Assembly (NCBI GenBank): GCA_963833885.1
Contig: CAWHZU010000031.1
Coordinates: 248,001-312,000 of the forward strand
Reading direction: 5' to 3'
Source: JASHPR01 sp963833885
GTDB taxonomy: Bacteria; Actinomycetota; Actinomycetes; Streptosporangiales; Streptosporangiaceae
Length of the DNA: 64,000 nt
A program made the translations under genes and the position numbers. Shown one piece after another: positions 7,433-16,024 of this stretch. Numbering within the stretch: position 1 is the first letter of the stretch; each line of letters starts with the position of its first letter. The notes below the pieces were generated by a model. The model was not told the DNA's origin. It saw only the letters and a list, made by a program, of their open reading frames with translations, and ran no database searches.

Positions 7433-8932
7433 ATGACCGAGCACGAGGTAGACGTCGTCGTCATCGGCCTGGGCCCGGGCGGCGAGTACGCCGCCGGAGA
7501 ACTCGCCGAGGCGGGGCTGACCGTGGCTGGCGTGGAAGACAGCCTGGTCGGCGGCGAGTGCCCGTACTGGGGCTGCGTGCCGTCCAAGATGATGATCCGC
7601 GCGGCCAACCTGGTGACCGAGGGCCGCCGCATCCCCGGCATGGCGGGGGCGTCTGCGGTACAGCCGGACTGGGCGCCGGTCGCGCTCCGGATCCGGGACG
7701 AGGCCACCGACGGCTGGGACGACAAGGTGGCGGCCGACCGGTTCACCGGCAAGGGCGGCCTGCTGTTCCGCCGACACGGCAAGATCATCGCCCCGGGACG
7801 AGTGGCGGTCGGCGGCGATGTGCTGCGGGCCCGGCGCGGGATCGTGATCAGTACCGGCACCGTGCCGGCGATCCCTGAGATCCCCGGGCTGGCCGGTACG
7901 CCGTACTGGACAAACCACGATGCCATCGAGGCCGAGCAGGTGCCGGAGTCGCTGATCGTGCTCGGCGGCGGCGCGATCGCGCTGGAGCTCGCACAGGTCT
8001 ACTCCCGCTTCGGCGCGAGGGTTACCATGGTCGAGGACAGCGGCCGGCTGCTCCCGACCGAGGAGCCCGAGGCCGGCCAGCTGATCGCGGAGGTGTTCCG
8101 GCGGGAGGGCATCGACGTACGGGCCGGGGTGAAGGCCGGGCAGGTAAGCCACGAGCCCGGTCCCGGCCCGGCCGCCGGGTTCACGCTGACGCTCGCCTGC
8201 GGGGGTGAAGTCAGCGGGAGCGCGCTGCTCGTCGCCACCGGGCGGCGCGCCGACCTGGCCGCGGTGGGCGTCGGCAGCATCGGTATCGACGAGTCCCAGC
8301 ACGCGGTGCCGGTCGATGGGCACATGCGCGCGGCGCCGGGGGTGTGGGCGATCGGCGACGTGGTCGGCAAGGGCAAGTTCACGCACATGTCGATATACCA
8401 CGCGGCCATCGTCGTGGCCGACATCCTCGGCCGGGAGCACACCCCGGCCGAGTACCACGCGGTGCCGCAGGTCACCTTTACCGATCCCGAGGTCGGCCGC
8501 GTCGGCGTGACCGAGGCCGAGGCCCGGGAGCGGGGGCTGGACGTCCGGGTGGGCCTGACGCAGATACCCACCTCCGCCCGGGGCTGGATCCACAAGGCCG
8601 GCAACGACGGGTTCATCAAGCTGGTCGAGGATCACTCCCGTGGCGTCCTGGTCGGGGCGACGTCGGCCGGGCCGTGGGGCGGCGAGGTGCTCAGCATGCT
8701 GGTGCTCGCCGTGCACGCCGCGGTGCCGGTTCAGCGCCTGCGGGAGATGATCTATGCCTTCCCGACCTTTCACCGCGCGGTCTCGGACGCGCTGAGCGAG
8801 CTTCCGGCCGGCGACGCGGCGGCACCGCGCCCGCGCGGTAGCGCACGAACCCGGGGAGCGCCGCGCAGGTGGCGGCGACAGCGGCGATGCACATCAGCCC
8901 GCCAGACCAAGCCGAGACCGCGGGCGTGGTGA
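7433..8932 (+). CDS. FAD-dependent pyridine nucleotide-disulfide oxidoreductase
   Basis: The 499-residue protein belongs to the dihydrolipoamide dehydrogenase/mercuric reductase class. It has an N-terminal dinucleotide fold (VVIGLGPGGEYAA), the redox pair Cys43 and Cys48 in GGECPYWGCVPSK, a second dinucleotide fold (VLGGGAIALELAQ, about residues 178-190), the FAD motif WAIGDVVG and a dimerisation domain ending in an FPTFHRAV motif that carries the usual active-site His. It probably reduces a disulfide or quinone substrate with NAD(P)H; the substrate is unknown. The frame runs about 45 residues past the normal family end with an Arg-rich tail, overlapping the convergent MFS gene by 242 bp. The true C-terminus may be shorter if there is a base error here. 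Confidence 0.85.
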   Translation: MTEHEVDVVVIGLGPGGEYAAGELAEAGLTVAGVEDSLVGGECPYWGCVPSKMMIRAANLVTEGRRIPGMAGASAVQPDWAPVALRIRDEATDGWDDKVAADRFTGKGGLLFRRHGKIIAPGRVAVGGDVLRARRGIVISTGTVPAIPEIPGLAGTPYWTNHDAIEAEQVPESLIVLGGGAIALELAQVYSRFGARVTMVEDSGRLLPTEEPEAGQLIAEVFRREGIDVRAGVKAGQVSHEPGPGPAAGFTLTLACGGEVSGSALLVATGRRADLAAVGVGSIGIDESQHAVPVDGHMRAAPGVWAIGDVVGKGKFTHMSIYHAAIVVADILGREHTPAEYHAVPQVTFTDPEVGRVGVTEAEARERGLDVRVGLTQIPTSARGWIHKAGNDGFIKLVEDHSRGVLVGATSAGPWGGEVLSMLVLAVHAAVPVQRLREMIYAFPTFHRAVSDALSELPAGDAAAPRPRGSARTRGAPRRWRRQRRCTSARQTKPRPRAW

Positions 8933-10088
8933 GGCTGGCCATCCCGCCCGCCCTGACCTGGCCGGCGGATGGCCCGAGCCCGTAGCTGAGCAGCTCGACG
9001 CCCGCCATCCGGCCCCGCAGCGCGTCCGGGATGGTCTGATTCCACAGCGTGTCCCGGAATATCCCGCTCAGCATGTCTGCCCAGCCGGCCAGGACCAGGA
9101 ACGCCAGCGCCGCGCCGATGTCCGGGGCCAGCCCGAGCCCGGTGATCGCCAGGCCCCAGGCGGCCGCGGCCAGGGCGATCGCCCGGCCTGCCCGGCGGAC
9201 CCGGCCGGTCCAGCCGCTCAGCGCCGAGGCGGCTGCCGCACCGGCCGCCGGCGCTGCGAACATCAGCCCCACCGCCCAGGCCGCGTGCAGGTCGGCCGCG
9301 AGGAACGGGAACAGCGCGTTCGGGTACGCGAGCGTCATCGCCGCCAGGTCGACCAGGTAGGAGCCGACGAGCTCGGGGCGGCTGCGCCCGTACTTCAGCC
9401 CGGGCAGCAGGCTGCGCAGCCCCTTGCGGTGCGCCTCGCCCGCGCTCGCCGGGGCCGGAACCGGGCCGAGCCGCCCCAGGAACCCGAGTGAGGCCGCGAA
9501 GGTCACGGCGTCCAAAAGATAGACGGCCCTGGGACCGGGCGCGGCGGCCAGCACCCCGCCGACCGCGGCGCCGGCGATGAAGCTCGCGTTCGACGACAGC
9601 GCGAGCAGCGCCGACGCGGCGGTGAGCTGGTCGCGGCCGACCAGCCGGGGAACAGAGGCGTCGAGCGACGGCCGCTGCAGCGCGGCCAGCCCCATCATCG
9701 CCGCGGCCGCGCCGAACAGCGGCCATGCCTGCGGATGCGGCAGCGATGTGTTGGCCACCAGCACCGCCGCGCAGCAGCACAGGCCGGCCTCGCACCACCT
9801 GATCAGGCGCCTGCGGTCGAGCCGGTCCGCCAGCGCGCCGCCGTACAGGCCGAACACCACCAGCGGCACCAGCTCGGCCACGCCGAGCAGCCCTACGGCA
9901 GTCGCCGACCCGGTGAGCTGCCGTGCCTGGACGAGCAGCGCCACCGCGGTGGCCTGGCTGCCGAACAGCGTGACCGTGCGGCTGGCGAAGGCCAGCCGGA
10001 AGTCACGCGACGAGCGCAGCGGTGTGAGATCCGCTCCCAGCCGGCGTATGCCGGCGCGGAGCGTCCGGCTCCGGGGCTTCCCGGTCAT
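8691..10088 (-). CDS. MFS transporter, EntS/transmembrane-secretion-effector type
   Basis: The 465-residue protein has about 12 hydrophobic helices and the features of the MFS_3 group: an LRSSRDFRLAFASRTVTLFG start, the GLYGGALADRLDRRRLIRWCE loop after helix 2 and GMASLTTPAVSAWSGG near the end. Members include the enterobactin exporter EntS and many actinomycete exporters, so efflux of a small molecule is likely. The last 50 residues are Arg/Pro-rich and lie antisense to the end of the oxidoreductase gene, well beyond the normal end of the transporter fold. Neighbours give no clue to the substrate. Confidence 0.8.
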   Translation of the reverse strand: MTGKPRSRTLRAGIRRLGADLTPLRSSRDFRLAFASRTVTLFGSQATAVALLVQARQLTGSATAVGLLGVAELVPLVVFGLYGGALADRLDRRRLIRWCEAGLCCCAAVLVANTSLPHPQAWPLFGAAAAMMGLAALQRPSLDASVPRLVGRDQLTAASALLALSSNASFIAGAAVGGVLAAAPGPRAVYLLDAVTFAASLGFLGRLGPVPAPASAGEAHRKGLRSLLPGLKYGRSRPELVGSYLVDLAAMTLAYPNALFPFLAADLHAAWAVGLMFAAPAAGAAAASALSGWTGRVRRAGRAIALAAAAWGLAITGLGLAPDIGAALAFLVLAGWADMLSGIFRDTLWNQTIPDALRGRMAGVELLSYGLGPSAGQVRAGGMASLTTPAVSAWSGGLMCIAAVAATCAALPGFVRYRAGAVPPRRRPEARSARPRPRGERSGRHRSSPAGAEPAPRRARRAPAC

Positions 10089-10299
10089 CTTGGTCTCCTC
10101 GACGTGTTCCAGGCGTGCGAAAGCGCTGCGAACACCGGAGAGTGGCGATGACGGCGGGATCAGCCGCGCGGGAAACCGTTAAGGCACGATGTCCAGGCCT
10201 ACGCGCGCCGCGCGTGGCGGATCGACTGCAGATCGCGGGTCAGGCCACCCTACGGTGGCCCGGAACGACGAGCTCGGCCCCCGGCCCGGCCTGCTGCAG

Positions 10300-10319
10300 T
10301 CCGGCGTCCAGACGCCGGA
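10300..10319. terminator. Possible terminator hairpin downstream of MetE-like gene
   Basis: TCCGGCGTC and GACGCCGGA form a perfect 9-bp inverted repeat with a 2-nt centre, 44 bp beyond the stop of the leftward MetE-like gene. There is no U run, which is common for actinomycete hairpin terminators. It lies in a 274-bp gap in which I see no gene. Confidence 0.35.
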
Positions 10320-10362
10320 GGCCTGCGGTGGTCGACCGACTGGTAAGCACGGCCCGAGGATA

Positions 10363-11499
10363 TCAGCGGGACGGCGCTGCGCCCCAGACCTCGCCCGCCG
10401 TCTCGACGACCAGCCGGAGCTTGGCGGCCTGCTCCTCGGGGGTCAGCACGTTGCCTTCGACCGAGGATGAGAACCCGCACTGCGGCGACAGGCACAGCTG
10501 ATCCAGCGGCAGGTACTTGGCCGCCTCGTCGATCCGCCGCTTGAGCGCATCCTTGCTCTCCAGCTCGCCGCGTTTGGTGGTGATCAGGCCGAGGACCACC
10601 ATCTTGCCCGGGGGGACGAACCGCAGCGGCTCGAAGGTGCCGGACCGCTCATCGTCGTACTCGAGGAAGAACCCATCAACGGCCAGCTCGCCGAACAGGG
10701 CCTCGGCCACGAAGTCGTAGCCGCCCTCGGCTGCCCAGGACGACCGGAAGTTCCCGCGGCACATGTGCGTGGTCACGGCCATGCCGTCGGGCCTGCCGGC
10801 GATCGCGGCGTTGACCTGCCGGATGTAGCGCAGGTGCAGGTGATCGGCGTCCTCGCCGCGCGCGGCGATCTCGGCGCGCTGCGCCGGGTCGTTCAGGTAG
10901 GCCAGGCTGGTGTCGTCGAGTTGCAGGTAGGTGCAGCCCAGGCCGGCCAGCCGCCGCACCTCCTCGGCATAGGTCGCGGCCAGGTCGGACCAGAACTCCT
11001 CGATGTCCGGGTAGACGGCGGGATCGATGGCAGCCGGGCCGCCGCGGTAGTGAACCATGTTCGGGGACGGGATCGTGAGCTTCGGCGTCGCGGTCGTGAC
11101 GACCGACTGCAGATAGCGGAAGTCGGGCTCGAAGATCGTGTGATCCAGGTGCAGTCTGCTCGCCGCGTGCAGCGCCGCCGGGGTCCACTCGATCGTGCCC
11201 GAGGCGTTGCGGAACTGCACCGCCAGGCGGCCCGGCGCCTTCGTGATGCCGCCGATCTGGTAGATGAAGTCCATGTGCCAGGTCGCCCGGCGGAACTCGC
11301 CGTCGGTGGCCGACTGCAGGCCGAGCCCCTCCTGCATCGCGACGGCCGAACGGATCGCGTCGTCCTCGACGGCCCGCAGCTGCGCCGAGTCGATGCGGCC
11401 GGCCGCGAAATCGTCGCGCGCCGCGTGCACCTGCGGCGGGCGGAGCAGGCTGCCGACGTGGTCGGCGCGGAACGGCGGTGTGCTGCGCATAGCGGCCAT
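10363..11499 (-). CDS. MetE C-terminal-like cobalamin-independent methyltransferase (YxjG type)
   Basis: The 378-residue protein matches the short, single-barrel relatives of cobalamin-independent methionine synthase. Visible zinc ligands are His and Cys in THMCRGNF (about residue 245) and the late Cys in LSPQCGF (about residue 340), with a DDTSLAYL acidic segment near residue 185. The N-terminus FRADHVGSLLRP is typical of the YxjG/YxjH group, which transfers a methyl group to homocysteine or a related thiol. It lacks the N-terminal half of full-length MetE and so may use a methyl donor other than polyglutamyl methyl-folate. It stands alone on this strand. Confidence 0.85.
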   Translation of the reverse strand: MAAMRSTPPFRADHVGSLLRPPQVHAARDDFAAGRIDSAQLRAVEDDAIRSAVAMQEGLGLQSATDGEFRRATWHMDFIYQIGGITKAPGRLAVQFRNASGTIEWTPAALHAASRLHLDHTIFEPDFRYLQSVVTTATPKLTIPSPNMVHYRGGPAAIDPAVYPDIEEFWSDLAATYAEEVRRLAGLGCTYLQLDDTSLAYLNDPAQRAEIAARGEDADHLHLRYIRQVNAAIAGRPDGMAVTTHMCRGNFRSSWAAEGGYDFVAEALFGELAVDGFFLEYDDERSGTFEPLRFVPPGKMVVLGLITTKRGELESKDALKRRIDEAAKYLPLDQLCLSPQCGFSSSVEGNVLTPEEQAAKLRLVVETAGEVWGAAPSR

Positions 11500-11646
11500 C
11501 GTTATGCGGCCCGGCCGCGTACGTCAATGCCGCGCGGCCGAACGGCGGCCCTCTCGGGTGGTGCCCCGGCGGGGTCGGGGGGCGGGAGGTAGGTTGGGCG
11601 GCATCGGGCGCGTGTCTGGTGCGCGCCGCCGCTCGATGGGAGGACC

Positions 11647-12549
11647 GTGAGCATCGGGAGCCTGGTCAGTTCCGGGCCGCTCATCCTGGCCGTGCCGGTC
11701 GCGGCGGCCGCCGGGGCGGTCACGTTCCTGTCCCCGTGCTGCCTGCCACTGGTCCCCGGGTACCTCTCCTACGTGACCGGGATGTCCGGGGCCGGTTCCG
11801 CCGGGTCCGGCGCTTCCCAGGCTGGCGCCGAGCCCGCCGCGGCGCGGCTGGCCAGCGCCCAGGCCGTCGGCGTCCAGTCCGCCGGGGCCCGCCTGGCCGG
11901 CGCCGGGGCCGCGCCGGTCAGCGTCGGCGGGCCGTCCCTGGCCGGGCCGGCGCCGCCGCCGCGCAGCCGGGTGGTGGCCGGCACCGCGCTGTTCGTGCTC
12001 GGGTTCTCGGCGCTCTACACGTCGTATGGGCTGGCGTTCGGCGGTCTCGGCACCGCGCTCAAGGCGCACCAGCAGGTCCTGACGCAGGTGCTCGGCGCGC
12101 TGACGATCGTGCTCGGCCTGCTGTTCGCCGGGGTGCTCGACCGGTTCACGTTCACCGGGCGGATCATACGGCCGTCGCTGCGGCCGCGAGCCGGGCTGGC
12201 GGGCGCTCCGCTGCTCGGCTTGCTGTTCGGGCTCGGCTGGTCCCCCTGCATCGGCCCGACGCTCACCGCGGTGCTCACCCTGGCGGAGACCTCGGGCACC
12301 GCGGTCCGCGGCGCGTTCCTCGCGTTCGTCTACTGTCTTGGCCTTGGCATCCCGTTCCTGATCGTGGCGCTGGCGTTCCAGCGCGGCATGCGCGCGTTCG
12401 GATTCGCCCGCCGTCACGCGCGCCTGATCACCGGGATCGGCGGCGGCCTGCTCGTGCTGGTCGGGGTGCTCGAGGTAACCGGGGCCTGGTCGGCCGCGAT
12501 CACCTGGCTGCAGGTCCACTGGGTTCAGGGATACTCCGCGCCCATCTAG
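11647..12549 (+). CDS. ccdA: Cytochrome c biogenesis / thiol-disulfide membrane protein CcdA
   Basis: The 300-residue membrane protein has the DsbD/CcdA core. The first helix ends in the redox motif SPCCLPLVPGYLSYVTG, and the partner cysteine lies in GLGWSPCIGPTL (about residue 200); six or so helices are predicted. It carries electrons from cytoplasmic thioredoxin across the membrane to extracytoplasmic thiol proteins, including apocytochrome c. A roughly 60-residue Ala/Gly-rich insert (about residues 50-110) enlarges the loop after helix 1, which is longer than I expect for the family. The GTG start is preceded by GGGAGGACC. No ResB/ResC partners are adjacent. Confidence 0.88.
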   Translation: MSIGSLVSSGPLILAVPVAAAAGAVTFLSPCCLPLVPGYLSYVTGMSGAGSAGSGASQAGAEPAAARLASAQAVGVQSAGARLAGAGAAPVSVGGPSLAGPAPPPRSRVVAGTALFVLGFSALYTSYGLAFGGLGTALKAHQQVLTQVLGALTIVLGLLFAGVLDRFTFTGRIIRPSLRPRAGLAGAPLLGLLFGLGWSPCIGPTLTAVLTLAETSGTAVRGAFLAFVYCLGLGIPFLIVALAFQRGMRAFGFARRHARLITGIGGGLLVLVGVLEVTGAWSAAITWLQVHWVQGYSAPI

Positions 12550-12645
12550 AGCGCGGGATGGATCAGGCGCCCCGCCCTCCTGCACGCACGTTGCGCGGCG
12601 CAGGTTGCGGTTCGCCCGGTGCTGGCCCAATTCTCCGGGGAGCGA

Positions 12646-13377
12646 TCAGGCGGCGGCCGAACGGCTCCCGGCGGCCGCCCGCAGCCCCTCGAAGATCCGC
12701 ATGTCCTCGTCCTGCTCGGGATGCCACTGCACGCCGAGCGCGAACGGGTGCCCGGCTAGCTCGATCGCCTCGATGGACTCGCCGTCTGCCCAGGCGACGG
12801 CAGTCACGCCGTTGCCGAGCCGGTCCACCGTCTGCTGCCGGCCGTCCGGCACGTCCGCGAACGGCGCCGTCAGGCTCGGGCCGAGCAGCCGGCCGAGCCT
12901 GCTGTCCGGGCTGAGCCGCACGTCGCGGGCGATCCACGTCACCGGCCGCGGTGCCGTGCCGTCGGCGCCGGGACGGTCGGTGAGCGAGCCGCCTCGGACC
13001 GCGTTCAGCACCCGCATGCCGCGGCCGATCGCGAGCAGCGGGAGCCCGGCCAGCATCGCCGCCCGCATCAGCGCGAACTCGCTGGCGTCGCGCGCCGGGT
13101 CCAGCTGGCGCGCTGGGTCCAGTTGGCCAGCCCCGTCCTGCTGCCCGGCAGCGCCGGGCCCGGGGTCGATGTCGGCTCCGTCGGAGAACACCACTCCGTC
13201 GAGCCCTGACGCGAGGTCAGCTGCGTGATACGGCGCCGATGGCAGCAGCACCGGGATGCATCCGGACCGTTCCACCGCCCGGGCGTAGCTGGCGGGCAGC
13301 AACACCGCTTCCCGCACGCGATCGCCCCAGCCGGCGGCGGCCATCTCGCTGGTGATGCCGATGAGCGGGCGAGTCAT
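12646..13377 (-). CDS. Peptidase C26 / PuuD-like glutamine amidotransferase, nucleophile missing
   Basis: The 243-residue protein aligns with gamma-glutamyl-gamma-aminobutyrate hydrolases: start RPLIGITSEM, the GVVFSDGADIDP oxyanion segment, and the GVQWHPEQDED motif with the catalytic His and Glu. The nucleophile elbow, normally GICRGMQVLN, reads AIGRGMRVLN here, so the catalytic Cys is Gly (codon at 13024-13026). The usual FHHQ segment before the end is also degenerate (DGRQQTVD). It is therefore probably inactive as a hydrolase or has taken another role. The ATG at 13377 is chosen because homology begins there; the longer upstream frame has no family similarity. Confidence 0.78.
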   Translation of the reverse strand: MTRPLIGITSEMAAAGWGDRVREAVLLPASYARAVERSGCIPVLLPSAPYHAADLASGLDGVVFSDGADIDPGPGAAGQQDGAGQLDPARQLDPARDASEFALMRAAMLAGLPLLAIGRGMRVLNAVRGGSLTDRPGADGTAPRPVTWIARDVRLSPDSRLGRLLGPSLTAPFADVPDGRQQTVDRLGNGVTAVAWADGESIEAIELAGHPFALGVQWHPEQDEDMRIFEGLRAAAGSRSAAA

Positions 13378-13620
13378 GAGCCCATGATGGTCCACCGCGG
13401 CCTGCTGGCGGGGCCAAACGACCTCATGCGGGCGGACACGGTCGGTGACGCCCCGAATAACTCGCCCGGCGCTCGACTCCGGCGCCCTTAACGCCAAAGT
13501 GGCGTAGCGGCCGATAATCCAGCGTCTGCTACTAGGCATGATCGCGAAAGTTGACCGAACGGCATTCCGCTACTCTGCGTATTCTCTCGCGTAAGCACGC
13601 CGAAAAAGGTTGTATATAGC

Positions 13621-15009
13621 ATGTCAGGATGCGACACTCAGACTATGGCGATCGCGCTGGACGGCGGCTACCCTGACGACACTCCTCTAGTCAACTTCGC
13701 AGGTCAGCAGGCTCGCTCGCCCTTCGGGCGGCGTCGCGCGGCGCATCATGAACGACTTTTTTCCTTAACACATCCCGATCGGCTATTTTCAGCAAGAATT
13801 GCTGACTCTGACGCAATTGGCGAAGTTGCGCGACCAGAAGAGTGGCCCGCCTCGAGCGAGTCCGAGGAACGCCCGGCGGAGGCCAGGGATTTCGATGCCC
13901 GGCTGGTAAAGGAATCCTTCTCGCACCTCACCGAGAATCCCGGCCTGGCAATGGAGCACTTTTATGCGCGCCTTTTTGTGTGCCATCCAGAAATCCGCTC
14001 AATGTTTCCACATGCAATGCATGACCATATGGAGCGGGTATTCGACGCCCTAGCCCGGATAGTGTGGCACATTGACAACCCGGATTCGCTGATTGATTAT
14101 CTCAGCCGACTGGGCCGCGGTCACCGGAAATTCGGCGTCAAGGAACGGCACTATGAGCCTTTCCTGACCGTGCTAGCCGAAACGGTCCGGCATTTCAACG
14201 GGCATAACTGGACCGCCAAGACGCAGGCCGCGTGGGACGCCGCTCTCGGTCGCGTCTCGTCGGCCATGCTGGCCGCCGCCGAGCGGGACGCGGCGCTGCA
14301 GCCGCCCTGGTGGGTCGGCGAGGTGGTGCAGCACGACCAGCGCCGGCCCGACCTCGCGGTGCTGACGATCAAGCCGGACCAGCCGCTGCACTACACCCCG
14401 GGCCAGTACGTGGCCGTGCAGGTGCCGCGCTGGCCACGGGTCTGGCGCAACTTCTCGATTGCCAACGCACCACGCGAGAACGGCCTGGTAGACCTGCATG
14501 TCCGGGGCGTACGCGGTGGCATGGTGAGCGGCTCGCTGGTGCACAACACCCGGCCCGGAGACACCCTGCTGCTCGGCCAGGCGTGCGGCGAGATGACCGC
14601 CTCCGCCGACCCCGAGGCCCCCTTGCTGTGCATCGCCGGCGGCACCGGGCTGGCTCCCATCAAGGCGATCATCGAGGGAGTGATCAACGCCAGCAAGCCG
14701 GGCCGCCGCCGGGAGATCGTCTTGTTCTTCGGCGCACGGTCCTCCGAAGACCTGTACGACCTGCCCGACCTTCGCGTCCTCGAATGGATCTATTCGGCGC
14801 TGACGGTGATTCCCGTTGTCGCGCAGCAGGAAGAATTTGATGGCATCAGCGGGTCGCTCCCCGATGTCGCGGCGCGTTACGCGAAATGCGAGGGCAGGGA
14901 AATCTTCGTAAGCGGCCCAGAGTTCATGGTGCGGCGGACGGTTGCGCTTCTCGCAGACCGGGTTCGGCCCGGCCAGATCCGCTACGATCCGTCGGCGTCG
15001 GCGAGGTAG
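13621..15009 (+). CDS. Flavohemoglobin-like protein with N-terminal extension
   Basis: The 462-residue protein joins a globin domain (about residues 90-220, proximal His in GRGHRKFGV) to a ferredoxin-NADP reductase module: FAD-binding WRNFSIANAP (about residues 276-285) and NAD-binding CIAGGTGLAPIKAI (about residues 337-350). Flavohemoglobins oxidise nitric oxide to nitrate using NAD(P)H. The first 90 residues are not part of the family and are less GC-rich. They contain a TTA leucine codon at 13765-13767, rare in such genomes and in Streptomyces dependent on the bldA tRNA. No in-frame start codon gives a normal-length protein, so the extension looks real. The upstream region (13540-13620) is AT-rich, as expected for a promoter. 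Confidence 0.85.
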   Translation: MSGCDTQTMAIALDGGYPDDTPLVNFAGQQARSPFGRRRAAHHERLFSLTHPDRLFSARIADSDAIGEVARPEEWPASSESEERPAEARDFDARLVKESFSHLTENPGLAMEHFYARLFVCHPEIRSMFPHAMHDHMERVFDALARIVWHIDNPDSLIDYLSRLGRGHRKFGVKERHYEPFLTVLAETVRHFNGHNWTAKTQAAWDAALGRVSSAMLAAAERDAALQPPWWVGEVVQHDQRRPDLAVLTIKPDQPLHYTPGQYVAVQVPRWPRVWRNFSIANAPRENGLVDLHVRGVRGGMVSGSLVHNTRPGDTLLLGQACGEMTASADPEAPLLCIAGGTGLAPIKAIIEGVINASKPGRRREIVLFFGARSSEDLYDLPDLRVLEWIYSALTVIPVVAQQEEFDGISGSLPDVAARYAKCEGREIFVSGPEFMVRRTVALLADRVRPGQIRYDPSASAR

Positions 15010-15035
15010 CCGGCCGGTGACGCAAATGTGCCCCG

Positions 15036-15176
15036 TGCAATCCCACGGGACCTCCTGCCGCTATCCCGCGCCACCCACCGCGTGCAATCCCATCTCACGC
15101 ATCGACCTGGGAAAATTACGCCAGATGCAATCCCACGGAGATGCTAAGGGCTGCAATTGCCTGTCATGCAATCTCA
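15036..15176. repeat. Four spaced copies of TGCAATCCCA
   Basis: TGCAATCCCA occurs at 15036, 15083 and 15126, with a one-mismatch copy TGCAATCTCA at 15167; the start-to-start distances are 47, 43 and 41 bp. The array lies in the 192-bp gap between the convergent flavohemoglobin and hydrolase genes. ATTGCCTGTCATGC (15156-15169) overlaps the last copy and recurs with one change at 32766-32779, where GCAATCCCA is also nearby. The function is unknown. Confidence 0.6.
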
Positions 15177-15201
15177 TTTTGCATCTTGCGGATCGGAAGG
15201 C

Positions 15202-15912
15202 TCAGCTGCCCAGGTGCTCGCCGAAGAACGCGTAAATCCGCCGCCACGCGTCGGCCGCGTCGGACTCGACGTAGTTCATCCTGGCGAACTTCGAGAGCAC
15301 CGCCATCGCGCCCGACGGCTCGGTCAGGAAGCGGTGCCCCACGCCGGGATAGACCTGCACGTCGTGCGGGATCTCCAGCACGGTGAGGGCGCGCTGCAGC
15401 CGCTCCGGGTGCTTGGTGCCCATCGGGTCCCGCCGGCCGTAGCTCGCGACGATCGGGCACGCGCCGCGGAGCACGTTCTCGGCGTCCTCCGGCACCTCCC
15501 CGTAGTTCACCGAGGCCACATCGAAGCCGTCGCGCGGTGCGCAGAGCAGCGCGAACCCTCCGCCCAGGCAGAACCCGATAACGCCGGTCCGCCCGGTGCA
15601 GTCGTCCCGGGCGGCCAGGTACCTGCGCGCGGCCTCCAGCATGTCGAAGGCGGGCCCTGACCGGGCCCGGAGCTGGCGGACCGCGCCGACCACGCAGCGC
15701 ACCCAGGATTTGCCGTCGTAGAGATCCGGGGCGAGGGCCAGGTACCCGTGCGCGGCAAACTGGTCCGCCTTGTTCCTGATGTCGTCGTTCAGGCCGAACG
15801 CCTCGTGGATCACTACCACGCCGTGCCACGGGCCCGGGGCCGCTCCGGCCGGCGGAACCGCGAGGTACCCGCGCGTCGTGCGGTCGGCTACCTGGTACGA
15901 AATCGCTGGCAT
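15202..15912 (-). CDS. Dienelactone hydrolase family protein
   Basis: The 236-residue alpha/beta hydrolase shows the complete dienelactone hydrolase triad: Cys115 in GFCLGGG, Asp162 in YGRRDPM and His193 in GVGHRF. An early Glu in VVVIHEAFG (residue 37) corresponds to the glutamate that activates the cysteine in family members. Relatives hydrolyse dienelactones in chlorocatechol breakdown or act as general esterases; no aromatic-degradation genes are nearby, so the substrate is open. It is convergent with the flavohemoglobin gene and separated from thyX by 112 bp. Confidence 0.88.
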   Translation of the reverse strand: MPAISYQVADRTTRGYLAVPPAGAAPGPWHGVVVIHEAFGLNDDIRNKADQFAAHGYLALAPDLYDGKSWVRCVVGAVRQLRARSGPAFDMLEAARRYLAARDDCTGRTGVIGFCLGGGFALLCAPRDGFDVASVNYGEVPEDAENVLRGACPIVASYGRRDPMGTKHPERLQRALTVLEIPHDVQVYPGVGHRFLTEPSGAMAVLSKFARMNYVESDAADAWRRIYAFFGEHLGS

Positions 15913-16024
15913 GCGGCAAACACTGTCATACCTTGCGCCACTGCGGTATCCAGGCGCCGTCGGTCACCGGGTAGTCGCCGAACAGCGCCGGCGCCTCGGC
16001 CCGCATCAGCTCAGCGATCACTGG

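Noticed and set aside
6899..8773. Long 624-codon minus-strand frame opposite usp2 and the oxidoreductase
   Set aside because: High GC at third positions keeps the antisense frame open; the plus-strand proteins have complete catalytic motifs.
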